DNA from: CAZJVD01 sp964549505
GTDB taxonomy: Bacteria; Bdellovibrionota; UBA1018; CAZJVD01
DNA length: 52,210 nt
Assembly: GCA_964549505.1 (NCBI GenBank)
Contig: CAZJVD010000017.1
Location: forward strand, 1-52,210
Reading direction: 5' to 3'
The position numbers were made by a program, and so were the translations under genes. A model generated the notes under the pieces. It was not told where the DNA came from and searched no databases. It saw only the letters and a list, made by a program, of their open reading frames with translations. Shown here piece after piece: positions 34,330-43,344 of the stretch. Numbering within the stretch: the stretch's first letter is position 1; each line of letters begins with the position of its first letter.

Positions 34330-34359
34330 CGAGAAAATGTAAAATTTTTCATTTTCGCG
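34330..34359 (+). terminator. Hairpin after nrnA
   Basis: CGAGAAAATG (34330-34339) pairs with CATTTTCGCG (34350-34359) with one mismatch. The 10-base loop has an A-run and a T-run that can extend the stem. It lies 7 bases past the nrnA stop. A U-tract after the stem is absent, so intrinsic termination is only moderately likely. Confidence 0.4.
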
Positions 34360-34474
34360 TTCGACAAACTTTCGTGCGTTGAGGGCCTCTCAGGCTTGCG
34401 AAAAGCTGCGGTCCGAACTAAATTGATTCCTACAACTACTCTAAATATTATCGGTAAAATTTTCGAGGCAACTC

Positions 34475-35425
34475 ATGATTCAGGTCTCTCATTTGTCGAA
34501 GATGTATGGCCCGCGACCCGCGATTTCCGATCTCTGTTTTTCGGTCGAGCGTGGCGAGATCATCGGTTTTCTAGGACCCAATGGCGCCGGAAAATCCACA
34601 ACGATGAAAATCCTTTCGGGCTTCATGCCCGCCACCTCGGGCAGCGTGAGCGTCGCCGGATTTGATGTTTTCGAAAAGCCGCTCGAAGTAAAACGCCGCG
34701 TTGGATTCCTCCCCGAGAATCCACCGATCTATAACGAAATGTCGGTCGACCAATACCTCCGTTTCGTCGCGAAGATCAAAGGCGTTGCAGGTGGAAAAAT
34801 CGGCTCACAAGTTCAAGAGACGATGGCGAAGACCGGCTTGACGGACGTTCGAAAGCGGCTCATTGGAAATCTCTCAAAAGGATATCGCCAGCGCGTTGGG
34901 TTAGCTCAAGCCCTGGTCCACAATCCGGAAGTTCTGATCCTCGACGAACCGACAGTCGGTCTGGACCCCAATCAGATTATTGAGATCCGAAACGTCATCA
35001 AAGGACTCAAAGGCCAGCACACGGTGATCCTGAGCTCGCATATTCTTCCCGAAGTGACGGCGACCTGCGATCGCATCATCGTGATCAATCGTGGAACCAT
35101 CGTGGCCCAAGACACGCTTGAACAGCTGACGCGACGCCTGCGCAAAGGTCAGATTTTCACGATGACGATTCGCGAACCCAAGTCGAGCTTGGTGCAAACA
35201 CTCAAGAGCATTCGTGGTGTCGCCGAAGTCACAACCGATCCGCGCGACGGACGTCAGTTGCATATTGAAATCCGGGCAGACGTCGGTGAAGTGCGCGACC
35301 AAGTCGTTGCGGCGGCCGTTCAAGCCGGTGCCGGCGTTCTCGAGTTTGCAAGCGAGAAGCTGAGCCTCGAAGAGATCTTCTTACAACTCACGACGCACGA
35401 AACCACACAAGAGACGAGGCACTGA
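34475..35425 (+). CDS. ABC transporter ATP-binding protein (GldA-like)
   Basis: A 316-residue ATPase. It has Walker A G-P-N-G-A-G-K-S-T-T (about 34-43), the signature 'NLSKGYRQRVGLAQAL' and Walker B 'VLILDEPTVGLDPNQI'. The C-terminal extension (about 225-316) is typical of GldA/CcmA-type ATPases of ABC-2 exporters. It is the first gene of a four-gene operon with a GldF-like permease, a GldG-like protein and a DUF4340 protein. In Flavobacterium GldAFG is needed for gliding, but most homologues act in export. The role here is unknown. Confidence 0.9.
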   Translation: MIQVSHLSKMYGPRPAISDLCFSVERGEIIGFLGPNGAGKSTTMKILSGFMPATSGSVSVAGFDVFEKPLEVKRRVGFLPENPPIYNEMSVDQYLRFVAKIKGVAGGKIGSQVQETMAKTGLTDVRKRLIGNLSKGYRQRVGLAQALVHNPEVLILDEPTVGLDPNQIIEIRNVIKGLKGQHTVILSSHILPEVTATCDRIIVINRGTIVAQDTLEQLTRRLRKGQIFTMTIREPKSSLVQTLKSIRGVAEVTTDPRDGRQLHIEIRADVGEVRDQVVAAAVQAGAGVLEFASEKLSLEEIFLQLTTHETTQETRH

Positions 35426-35432
35426 GGTTGAT

Positions 35433-36206
35433 ATGAATACGATACGCAATATCGGGACAATCGCCGCTCGAGATTTTCGAGCCTTCTTTTCTTCACCGAT
35501 TTTTTACATCGTGACGGCGGGTTTCATGGTCATCATGGGTTGGATGTTTTTCAACAACCTGAGTTACTTCAATCTCCAAAACATGCAGCATGCTCAGTAT
35601 CAGTACGGTCAGAGCACGAGCATCACCGAAGGGATTGTTCGCCCTCTGTATGGAAACATGAACGTCATGTTCTTGTTCTTTGCACCGTTCATCACGATGC
35701 GCCTGTTCTCGGAAGAAAGGAAAATGCACACCATCGAGCTCTTGCTCACCTCACCCATCACGTTGGGTGAACTCGTGATCGGAAAGTTCCTGGCGTCATT
35801 TTACTTTGTCCTCTTCATGTTGGTGGCGACGATGATCTACCCAGTGATCCTTTACACCACAGGAAACCCGGATTTGGGTCCAATCGCGACGTCGTATCTC
35901 GGAACCTTTCTGATGACGAGTTGCTACCTCGCTCTGGGACTCTTCTTTTCGTCGATGACAGAGAACCAGATCGTGGCCGGCGCACTCACATTTGCGGCGG
36001 GGCTCTTTTTTTGGTTGATCAACTGGGCTTCGCAAATGGCTGGGACATTCTGGGGCGAGGTTCTACAGTACCTTTCGCTGATCCAACATTTTAACAACTT
36101 CGCACGCGGTGTGATCGCAACGAGCGATCTGATTTTTTACGTTTCGTTCATCGGACTGTCGCTGTTTTTCACCCATCGCGTGATGGATTCGTATCGCTGG
36201 AGATAG
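35433..36206 (+). CDS. ABC-2 type permease (GldF-like)
   Basis: A 257-residue membrane protein with six predicted helices. The first follows 'RDFRAFFSSPIFYIVTAGF', the typical ABC-2 start, and a large periplasmic loop lies between helices 1 and 2. A cytosolic segment 'RLFSEERKMHTIELLLTSPI' is the conserved coupling region. It starts 7 bases after the ATPase and 4 bases before the GldG-like gene. It forms the channel of the exporter. Substrate not known. Confidence 0.9.
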   Translation: MNTIRNIGTIAARDFRAFFSSPIFYIVTAGFMVIMGWMFFNNLSYFNLQNMQHAQYQYGQSTSITEGIVRPLYGNMNVMFLFFAPFITMRLFSEERKMHTIELLLTSPITLGELVIGKFLASFYFVLFMLVATMIYPVILYTTGNPDLGPIATSYLGTFLMTSCYLALGLFFSSMTENQIVAGALTFAAGLFFWLINWASQMAGTFWGEVLQYLSLIQHFNNFARGVIATSDLIFYVSFIGLSLFFTHRVMDSYRWR

Positions 36207-36210
36207 ACTC

Positions 36211-37782
36211 ATGAAGCTCAATAAAGATTCTTTGACCGCGCGCTTACCGGCCCTTTTGTGGACGGCCGCGGGATTACTCGCGCTCGGAACACTTTTCTCG
36301 TCCATCCTATGGGGAGATAAGCTTTGGATCGCCTCGGTCCTGGGTGGCTTGCTTCTCGTGGTTCTCGCAGCGCTCTTCTGGAGAAACCGACAGCAGCTTT
36401 CAGGTCGTTCGACACGTTTTGGGCTGTATTCATTGACGACCGTGATTCTGGTGCTCGGGATTGTTGGCACCGTCAACTTTTTAGGCAACCGCTACCAGAA
36501 GAAATGGGATTTAACGAAGAACCAGCTTCACACGTTCTCGGATCAGACCACGCAGACCGTGAAGAGTTTGGATCAGAACCTCACCGCCGTACTTTTTACG
36601 GATATTGAAGGTCGGGAACGCTTGCGTCCCCTTCTGGATCAAATGAAAGCAGTCAATCCCAAGATCACGGTTGAGTATGTGGATCCCACCTCCAATCCTT
36701 CGCGCGCCAAGCAAGCTGGCATCAAGCGGATGAACACGCTTTGGATCGAGTACGGGGAACGCAATTCGCGCATTGAGGATCCGACTGAAGAAAAGGTGAC
36801 GAACGAACTCATCAAGATCGCGCGTAAAGACTCCTACATGGTTTGCAACATCGAAGGCCATGCCGAACGCAGCCTGGAGTCTAAAGAAGCTGACGGGATT
36901 TCGGGCGTTAAAGAAGGCCTCGAAGGACTGGCTTACAAAACGAAAACTGTTCAGCTCGCCCAGGAAGGCAAAGTTCCTCCCGACTGTACAACGTTGATTG
37001 TTGCCGGCTCGTCAAAGGGCTTTCTTCCTCAGGAGATCAAGCTCCTCAGCGATTACTTAGACCGCGGTGGACGCATGGTTTTGGCTCTTGATCTCAACGT
37101 CGAAGGCAAGGAGTTTACTCCCGAACTGATCGCACTCTCACAGAAGTGGGCTGTGAATGCGAAGCCTGCGCTGATCGTCGACCCACTCTCAAAGCTCTTG
37201 GGCGTGGATGCAGCTGTGCCTATCATTCCTCAGTTCGATACCACGCACGCCATCACCAAGGACTTCAAGAAGGACGTTCGAAACGCGAACTGTTTTTTCC
37301 CTTTCACACGACCGTTAGAAACGACGAAAGAAATCCCTGCGGGCCTAACGGCAACGGCTATCGCGCAGACATCGCCCCAGAGCTGGGCCGAGTTTGATCT
37401 CAAGTCCTTAGCATCGGGTCGCGTGAAGTTCGATGATGGTGCCGACCAGAAGGGTCCGGTGGCCGTTGCGATTGCAGTGTCCGGAAAAAAAGAAGGCACG
37501 ACGGCGATTCAGGAAACACGTCTCGTCGTTTTCGGAACTTCGCTCTTCGCCGCAAATAATTACGCGCGCTTGGGTTTAAACCAAGACTTGTTTTTAAATG
37601 CCGTGAGCTGGACGCTGGCCGATGACAAGAACATTTCCATTCGCACGAAGGAAGATGACCCCGGTAAGGTGGAACTCACTCAAGAAGCCGGCTTGATCAT
37701 CTTCTGGGTCTCTGTGGTACTAGCCCCAATGGCTTTCATCGTATTGGGAATCGTGGTCTGGGTACGACGCCGCAAACTCTAA
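36211..37782 (+). CDS. GldG-like ABC transport accessory protein
   Basis: A 523-residue protein with two N-terminal helices (about 10-50), a third (about 70-92), a large periplasmic part (about 93-490) and a C-terminal anchor (about 495-520) ending V-R-R-R-K-L. The periplasmic part starts with 'KWDLTKNQLHTFSDQT', the hallmark of GldG/DUF4350-type proteins ('D-L-T...L-S..T'), and continues in a Rossmann-like ABC-transport auxiliary domain. It works with the permease and ATPase directly upstream. Confidence 0.88.
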   Translation: MKLNKDSLTARLPALLWTAAGLLALGTLFSSILWGDKLWIASVLGGLLLVVLAALFWRNRQQLSGRSTRFGLYSLTTVILVLGIVGTVNFLGNRYQKKWDLTKNQLHTFSDQTTQTVKSLDQNLTAVLFTDIEGRERLRPLLDQMKAVNPKITVEYVDPTSNPSRAKQAGIKRMNTLWIEYGERNSRIEDPTEEKVTNELIKIARKDSYMVCNIEGHAERSLESKEADGISGVKEGLEGLAYKTKTVQLAQEGKVPPDCTTLIVAGSSKGFLPQEIKLLSDYLDRGGRMVLALDLNVEGKEFTPELIALSQKWAVNAKPALIVDPLSKLLGVDAAVPIIPQFDTTHAITKDFKKDVRNANCFFPFTRPLETTKEIPAGLTATAIAQTSPQSWAEFDLKSLASGRVKFDDGADQKGPVAVAIAVSGKKEGTTAIQETRLVVFGTSLFAANNYARLGLNQDLFLNAVSWTLADDKNISIRTKEDDPGKVELTQEAGLIIFWVSVVLAPMAFIVLGIVVWVRRRKL

Positions 37783-37806
37783 GGGGTCTCCAAAGGAGTA
37801 CTAGAG

Positions 37807-39396
37807 ATGAACGTAAAGAGTCTTCGCAATCTTGTCATTCTCGCAGCGGTTCTAGGTGCTCTTCTCTCCCTTGCACTTTGGGACGATATGAAGCGACGAC
37901 CGAAAGAGGAGCAGTCCGAGAAAGCTGAAAAGAGTCTTTTCAGTCTCGAGCAAACTTCATTAGAGACAATTCGGATCGTAGACGGCGCGAAGAACTTCTT
38001 GTTTCGCTGTCATACAAAAGAGGGTTCGCTCGCTCAGTGCCGCGCCAGTGACAACTCGGACTGGGAGATTCAGGAACCAGCCCCGTTTCCAGGCGACAAA
38101 GTCAACATCAGTTCGTTAGTGCGGGATCTCGACAAACTCGAAAGCTCCGAAACCATCAAACCTGAAGCCGGAAAAGACACGCAAGCATTCTTGAAAGAGT
38201 TTGGCCTGGATCAGGTGTCACGATCTACAGCGGGCGCCAAGCGTATTGAGATCACGTTTGTGGGCGGAAAGGTGCGAACCGGTTACTTCGGGCATGCGCA
38301 TCCTTTTGGTGGAAAGGTTTACGTGCTGACCGCCGAAGGCGGCCAAGCCAAGGAAGATCGTGTGATGATTGTGGCGGACTCGATCGGTAATGCGATCGAC
38401 CGCCCGCTCGAGTATTGGCGCGACAAAGCGATCACAAACTTCTTAGCTCATGATGTTTCAGCCTTTGAGCTCCGGTCTGCGAAAGGCAAGATTTCGGGCA
38501 CCAAGCAAGAGGGCCTCTGGATGGTACGTGATGACCGTGGCCGTGAACTGCCTGCGGACGCACTTGCCGTGGACTCCGTGATTAATTCGGCCGCACAACT
38601 CAAAGCCAAAGAGATCAAATCGGACAATAAGAAGAATGCTGCCTCTCAGAAACTTCTCGCGGGAACCACGGCGGGCCCGAGCTTGAGTCTCACGATTCAG
38701 AAAAACGGCGCGGACGGCAAACCACAGACCGTGAAGCTGAGCATCGACTTTCGCATGAAGAAAGACGCCTTGTTTATCACCGCATCCGATCGCGATCCTC
38801 TTTTCGAGGGTTTTGATTATGTAAAAGAGACGTTCAACAAGAGCTTTAGCGACGTTCGCTTGAGTCAGCTGCTCTCGACCACGGAACGTTATGGATTCAC
38901 AAAAATTAAGTTCGGCGGAACGGCTCTCGGTAAAGACGCCCCCGACCTGAAGCAGGTCGATGGCAAGTGGGTGTCGGTCACGGATGAAAAGAAAGAGATC
39001 CCGCTCGCACGCATCAACGCCATCTTGGATCTTCTACAAGGAAAGAGCGTTCGAGATGTTCTCCTGGCGGACCATAAGCCAGGGGCTAAGGATCCAACGC
39101 TGGAGATCATGCTCGGCGATGATCTCAACGCTGGAAAACGTAGCCTTCTCTTCTGGCGCCAGGGTGCCCACCAGAGCGCTCGGGGGATGGCCAAAGACCT
39201 CGGTGCGAAACGTCCGATCACCTACGTCGTCGACAAGAAGGTCGTGGATCAGCTCCCTTGGAAACTAGCTGACTTTACCGCACCCGTGCCTCCACCGGCT
39301 GCACCGCCGGGTGGGAAGAAGGCAGGAGGCGAATCGATTCCTGGGATGCCGCCGGATTTTACCGACCACAGCGACGGTACTGATAGCGGCGCTTAA
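37807..39396 (+). CDS. DUF4340 domain protein of the ABC system
   Basis: A 529-residue protein with an N-terminal anchor (about 7-25, 'LVILAAVLGALLSLALW') and a periplasmic part with two DUF4340-like beta-rich repeats (about 45-250 and 260-470). The C-terminus is Pro/Gly-rich, with 'PVPPPAAPPGGKKAGG'. A strong AAGGAG precedes the ATG by about 10 bases. DUF4340 proteins commonly follow GldG-like genes, and the four genes form one operon. The biochemical role is unknown. Confidence 0.85.
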   Translation: MNVKSLRNLVILAAVLGALLSLALWDDMKRRPKEEQSEKAEKSLFSLEQTSLETIRIVDGAKNFLFRCHTKEGSLAQCRASDNSDWEIQEPAPFPGDKVNISSLVRDLDKLESSETIKPEAGKDTQAFLKEFGLDQVSRSTAGAKRIEITFVGGKVRTGYFGHAHPFGGKVYVLTAEGGQAKEDRVMIVADSIGNAIDRPLEYWRDKAITNFLAHDVSAFELRSAKGKISGTKQEGLWMVRDDRGRELPADALAVDSVINSAAQLKAKEIKSDNKKNAASQKLLAGTTAGPSLSLTIQKNGADGKPQTVKLSIDFRMKKDALFITASDRDPLFEGFDYVKETFNKSFSDVRLSQLLSTTERYGFTKIKFGGTALGKDAPDLKQVDGKWVSVTDEKKEIPLARINAILDLLQGKSVRDVLLADHKPGAKDPTLEIMLGDDLNAGKRSLLFWRQGAHQSARGMAKDLGAKRPITYVVDKKVVDQLPWKLADFTAPVPPPAAPPGGKKAGGESIPGMPPDFTDHSDGTDSGA

Positions 39397-39451
39397 CGCC
39401 GCGCCACGTTTTCGTTTGACCTAAAACCTATCGGTCGGTAGCTTCTTTTGG

Positions 39452-40069
39452 ATGTTCTTTCCTGGTGCGCAGGGCCCGATTGGGGCCGTAGAAGTCATCT
39501 GCGGCAGCATGTTCAGCGGTAAGACCGAAGAACTTTTACGTCGCTTGAAGCGCGCTCAGATCGCACGCCAAAAGGTTCAAGCTTTCAAGCACTCCCTTGA
39601 TCAACGTTACAGCGCGACTCACGTGCAGAGCCACGACGGTTTTAAACTCGTCTCCGTTACAGCGCAGGCGCCGTTTGAGATTCTCGAACGCGTTGACCCC
39701 AACACACGTGTGGTCGGAATTGACGAGGCACAGTTTTTTTCAAATGAGATCATCGATGTTGTTCAGAAGCTCGCCTATCGCGGCGCGCGGGTGATCGTAG
39801 CGGGACTTGATCTTGATTTCCGAGCGCAACCCTTCGGCCCGATGCCCGGTCTTCTCGCGACCGCGGAGTTTGTGACCAAACTTTTTGCCGTCTGTGTGGT
39901 CTGCGGAGCGCCAGCATCGCGATCTCAGCGTGTCATTACCGATGTCGCTCAGGCCGGGACTTCCTCCGCTGAAGAGTCGGTGCTTGTTGGCGCACGTGAG
40001 ACCTATGAAGCGCGCTGCCGCTTTTGCCACGAACCCACCGTCATCACCCGAAACCCCTCTCGAGAGTAG
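39452..40069 (+). CDS. tdk: Thymidine kinase (TK1 type)
   Basis: Phosphorylates thymidine in salvage. The 205-residue protein has the P-loop C-G-S-M-F-S-G-K-T-E-E (17-27), the D-E-A-Q-F-F Mg-binding motif (91-96), the lasso zinc site with C-V-V-C and C-R-F-C pairs, and 'SQRVI', as in type II thymidine kinases. It is followed 4 bases later by a UPRTase-like gene. A salvage block of this kind suits a predator that takes up prey nucleosides, but this is inference. Confidence 0.95.
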   Translation: MFFPGAQGPIGAVEVICGSMFSGKTEELLRRLKRAQIARQKVQAFKHSLDQRYSATHVQSHDGFKLVSVTAQAPFEILERVDPNTRVVGIDEAQFFSNEIIDVVQKLAYRGARVIVAGLDLDFRAQPFGPMPGLLATAEFVTKLFAVCVVCGAPASRSQRVITDVAQAGTSSAEESVLVGARETYEARCRFCHEPTVITRNPSRE

Positions 40070-40073
40070 TACG

Positions 40074-40883
40074 ATGCTGGATGTACAGTACGATCGCTTT
40101 CAATCGATACTACCGGAACTCGATCACGCTTACGGTCCAAACGTGCATATCTTGTCCGATCCCTTTCTGCTTTCACTGCTGGCCCGTCTGTGCGCACCGG
40201 AAACAGAACAGCCCTGGATCGGGATTCTCGTGCGGGAGATTTACGAACGACTTTTTGGAACCGTCATCGCTCATGAGGTTCCACTCGTTAAACGAGCGAT
40301 CGCGACACGGATGAAAGCGCAGCACCCTGAAGCGGTCTTCGAAGGCCCCGTTCTGGATGATGCTCAGAGTTTCGTGACCGTCAACCTTGCGCGCGCGGGC
40401 ACGCTCCCGTCGCAAGTCTTCTATGAAAAGTTGAATCTTTTTCTCTCCCCCAAGCGCGTCCGCCAGGATCACGTCAGCATCGCGCGAACGACGGATACAT
40501 CTCACCATGTGACTGGCAGTCAGGTGAGTGGTCACAAGCTCGGAGGCGAAACCAAGGGTTCGACTTTGTTTTTCCCAGACCCCATGGGCGCGACAGGATC
40601 GACGATTGCTGAGGCCATGAAGCTTTATTCAAAAACAGGCAAACCCCGCAAAGCCGTCGGCGTCCACTGCATCGTGACCCCGGAGTTCCTCCGTAAAGTC
40701 AAAGCCGAATGTCCGGAAATGGTCATTTACGCAATCCGACTCGATCGAGGACTGTCGCCTCCTGAGGTTTTGCGTGAAAAGCCGGGTAAGATGTGGGAAA
40801 AAGAAAAGGGTCTAAACGATCAGCACTACATTGTTCCTGGCGGTGGTGGCTTCGGTGAGCTGCTCAACAACGCCTTTGTTTGA
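40074..40883 (+). CDS. Uracil phosphoribosyltransferase-like protein
   Basis: A 269-residue protein with the PRPP loop-like 'FPDPMGATGSTI', matching the D-P-M-x-A-T-G-x-S of UPRTases, and a C-terminal 'DQHYIVPGGGGFGELLNN' resembling the uracil-binding G-D-x-G. UPRTase turns uracil and PRPP into UMP. It is longer than the usual 210 residues, with an N-terminal addition (about 1-60), so specificity is less sure. The ATG at 40074 is 4 bases after the tdk stop. The longer frame into tdk is rejected. Confidence 0.78.
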   Translation: MLDVQYDRFQSILPELDHAYGPNVHILSDPFLLSLLARLCAPETEQPWIGILVREIYERLFGTVIAHEVPLVKRAIATRMKAQHPEAVFEGPVLDDAQSFVTVNLARAGTLPSQVFYEKLNLFLSPKRVRQDHVSIARTTDTSHHVTGSQVSGHKLGGETKGSTLFFPDPMGATGSTIAEAMKLYSKTGKPRKAVGVHCIVTPEFLRKVKAECPEMVIYAIRLDRGLSPPEVLREKPGKMWEKEKGLNDQHYIVPGGGGFGELLNNAFV

Positions 40884-40892
40884 GAACTTTTT

Positions 40893-41423
40893 ATGAACAA
40901 AGACACTCCAAAAGTTTTGATACCAGAGATTAAGATTCGCGACCGCATCCGCGAGCTCGCTCAGCAGATCAATTATGATTATCAGGACAAAGAAATCACG
41001 ATCATTTGCATTTTGAAGGGCAGCTTTGTCTTCTTTTCCGATTTGATCCGCGAACTTGAAATACCACTCACATGTGAGTTTCTTGGCGTCTCGAGTTACT
41101 CCGGACAGACGAGTTCGTCTGGGGAAGTGAAAGTCACGCTGGATGTGACCGAACCATTGCGTGGAAAACATGTCCTGATTGTTGAAGACATTGTCGACTC
41201 CGGACTCACGCTCCAATTTTTGCTCGCGAATCTCAAGACACGCAGCCCGGCCTCCCTCAAGTGTTGCGCTCTTTTACTCAAACCCGATGCGCTCAAAACG
41301 CGGGTCGAAGTCGACTATCTTGGTTTTAAAATCGGTAACGAATTCGTTGTCGGTTACGGTGTCGACTTTAAAGAACAGTTCCGCGGATTGCCCTATCTCG
41401 GATACCTCGAAAGTGGCCACTAA
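40893..41423 (+). CDS. hpt: Hypoxanthine phosphoribosyltransferase
   Basis: Salvages hypoxanthine (and perhaps guanine) to IMP/GMP. The 176-residue protein has 'CILKGSFVFFSDLIREL' (about 39-55), the PRPP motif V-E-D-I-V-D-S-G-L-T (97-106) and the C-terminal 'YLGFKIGNEFVVGYGVDF', all characteristic. It begins 9 bases after the UPRTase-like gene and overlaps the next gene by 11 bases, so the salvage genes form one operon. Confidence 0.95.
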   Translation: MNKDTPKVLIPEIKIRDRIRELAQQINYDYQDKEITIICILKGSFVFFSDLIRELEIPLTCEFLGVSSYSGQTSSSGEVKVTLDVTEPLRGKHVLIVEDIVDSGLTLQFLLANLKTRSPASLKCCALLLKPDALKTRVEVDYLGFKIGNEFVVGYGVDFKEQFRGLPYLGYLESGH

Positions 41424-42516
41424 ATCACAAACCATCGAGGCCCGTTGTCCCGTCCGCATTGATCTTGCCGGCGGAACCCTGGACCTGTGGCCGATCTCGG
41501 TTCTGGTGCCGGGCTCACGCACGGTCAATCTTGGCATCAGCCTTTTTGCTAAAGCACGTGTTTCAGTCACGCCTCAACGAAAGAAGAAAAAAGGTTCGCC
41601 AACGTCACTCGTCCGTTACGAATCCAAAGATCAGAGTCACGTCTGGGAAGGCAGCATCGATGCGCTCGCGCAGTTCACGGTTCCGCCTGCGCTCGAGATC
41701 CATCATCGTGCGTTTCGATACTTTTCGGATCAGCAGCCGCGCACCGCCCGTGAGTACGCACAGATCACGATTCGGACGGAGGCCACAAGCCCAGCCGGGG
41801 CCGGACTGGGCGGCTCGTCGGCTATCTTGATTGCCACACTGGGCGCGCTCGCGGAACTTTTCATGGGCAAATCGAAAGCCGCAGGATGGATTCGCTCTGG
41901 AAAAGTGATCGAGGTCGCTAAGGATCTTGAGTCGCAAGTGCTGAGAATTCCGGCAGGTGTGCAGGATTATTTTGGAGCTGCGTACGGCGGACTTCAAGAT
42001 ATCGCTTGGATCCCGGGCGGAGAACGCCGTGGTGTGCTCCCAACCAAAACGTTGAAGGCGGTTGCTTCGCGACTGGTGCTCTTTTACTCGGGCCTCTCTC
42101 GCAACTCGGGTCTGAACAATTGGACGCTCTACAAAGACGCGATTGACCAGCGTGGACCGACCCTGAACCTTCTTCAGAACATTGCTGTGTCCGCACAAGA
42201 ACTTTCGATCGCTTTACAGAAAGAAAACTGGGAAGACGTCGGGAAAGCGATCGCTTCGGAGTGGCGCTCTCGCAAGGAGTTGGTTTCGTCGATGGCCACT
42301 CCAGAGATGCTGAATTCCTTTGAACAGGCACGCGGCCTTGGAGCGAGTGCTTGGAAAGTGTGTGGCGCCGGGGGTGGCGGCTGCTTTTTTGTCTATTTCA
42401 ATGAACCGCCGTCGGCAAAGACGATCTCCGATCTGAACGAACGCATTCAGCGCTTTGGCCCGAGGCGCTTACTCTTTCAAGCTGTAGCCGATGGTTTGAT
42501 AACCACACGAAGATGA
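41413..42516 (+). CDS. GHMP sugar kinase (heptose-7-phosphate-kinase-like)
   Basis: A 367-residue GHMP-family kinase. Motif 1 reads 'RCPVRIDLAGGTLDLWP', the A-G-G-T-D-like form of HddA-type heptose-7-phosphate kinases and related sugar kinases, not the G-E-H/G-E-Y of mevalonate enzymes. The ATP loop is 'PAGAGLGGSSAIL' and motif 3 is 'CGAGGGGCFFVY'. It starts at GTG 41413, overlapping hpt by 11 bases, and ends overlapping the DUF429 gene by ATGA. The exact sugar is not known. Confidence 0.8.
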   Translation: MATKSQTIEARCPVRIDLAGGTLDLWPISVLVPGSRTVNLGISLFAKARVSVTPQRKKKKGSPTSLVRYESKDQSHVWEGSIDALAQFTVPPALEIHHRAFRYFSDQQPRTAREYAQITIRTEATSPAGAGLGGSSAILIATLGALAELFMGKSKAAGWIRSGKVIEVAKDLESQVLRIPAGVQDYFGAAYGGLQDIAWIPGGERRGVLPTKTLKAVASRLVLFYSGLSRNSGLNNWTLYKDAIDQRGPTLNLLQNIAVSAQELSIALQKENWEDVGKAIASEWRSRKELVSSMATPEMLNSFEQARGLGASAWKVCGAGGGGCFFVYFNEPPSAKTISDLNERIQRFGPRRLLFQAVADGLITTRR

Positions 42517-43343
42517 AGTCACCAGCACGCAACAAGCGGACCGAACAGTTCTTAGGTATTGACCTGGGAGGAGCAAAGAGCAGTCGTACCGCATTGGCGA
42601 CGCTGGACTACTATCCGCGCGAAGAAAAACTCTTTCTCTTAGACATTGTCCTCGGCATTGGACCCGAAGGCGGTCAGACGGGCGACGAGGCTTTGCTCGA
42701 GATCATCGCTGAGTGCGAAGGAACGCTTGCGGCGATCGGTGTCAGCGCACCCTTGAGTCTTCCTCGTTGTTTCGAGTGCACCAGCGCAAAATGTGTCTCT
42801 TCAAAAAAATGTTCGGATCCCGGTGTAAAATGGGCGCAGAGTCTTAAGCTCAAGGGTTCGGCATTTTTGCCGTACACGCAGCGACCGGTTGAACAGTGGG
42901 TTCGTGCCGACGTTTTTCCGCGACTCAGTGCTCATGCTCGTTTTGAGGTCGATGAAGCTCTCGGTGCCAACAAAGCGCCGCTGGCCGCCCGCATTCGCTA
43001 CTTGCGACGATTTTTTCCTAAGAAGACAGCACTCTTTGAAATCTGGCCGAAACTCACAGCAGGCGTACTCGGGACGCTTTTTCGAGTGCCTGGTTCGACA
43101 CTCGCCAATCTTCGACAACTCGAAGTCGGTGAAGCGGCGCGAGCCCGATTTCTTGAGATCGTTCTCGATCGCTGCGATATCTTTGTTTACGATCGAGATC
43201 TCCGTAAACTCACCCAACATCTTTCGGCGTTCGACGCGTTTCTCATCGCATACACGTCGTTCCTTGCGAAAACTGGCCACAGTCAACGCCCCCCAAAAGC
43301 GTTTGATCCCAAGTGGGGTTGGGTACAGTTCCCTCGAGAATGA
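42513..43343 (+). CDS. DUF429 family protein (RNase H-like fold)
   Basis: A 276-residue protein. 'FLGIDLGGAKSSRTALATL' at the N-terminus is the RNase-H-like strand with the first acidic residue, and 'AAIGVSAPLSLP' follows at about 75. DUF429 members are predicted nucleases or ATPase-like enzymes of unknown role. A C-x-x-x-x-C...C-x5-C cluster (about 88-101) may bind metal. It overlaps the GHMP kinase by ATGA and is followed 1 base later by oppB. Cytosolic. Confidence 0.7.
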   Translation: MKSPARNKRTEQFLGIDLGGAKSSRTALATLDYYPREEKLFLLDIVLGIGPEGGQTGDEALLEIIAECEGTLAAIGVSAPLSLPRCFECTSAKCVSSKKCSDPGVKWAQSLKLKGSAFLPYTQRPVEQWVRADVFPRLSAHARFEVDEALGANKAPLAARIRYLRRFFPKKTALFEIWPKLTAGVLGTLFRVPGSTLANLRQLEVGEAARARFLEIVLDRCDIFVYDRDLRKLTQHLSAFDAFLIAYTSFLAKTGHSQRPPKAFDPKWGWVQFPRE

Positions 43344-43344
43344 G

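Noticed and set aside
34396..34665. 89-residue frame before the GldA-like ATPase
   Set aside because: Overlaps the first 190 bases of the ATPase in another frame and has no conserved features.
39885..40073. N-terminal extension of the UPRTase-like gene into tdk
   Set aside because: Covers the tdk zinc region in another frame. The ATG at 40074 lies just after the tdk stop and gives a good N-terminus.
41179..41412. Upstream extension of the GHMP kinase inside hpt
   Set aside because: Motif 1 of GHMP kinases normally lies within about 20 residues of the start. The GTG at 41413 satisfies this.
42889..43344. Long N-terminal extension of oppB inside DUF429
   Set aside because: OppB has a fixed N-terminus starting with the first membrane helix, which begins at 43345. 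The extension is basic and unlike a permease.
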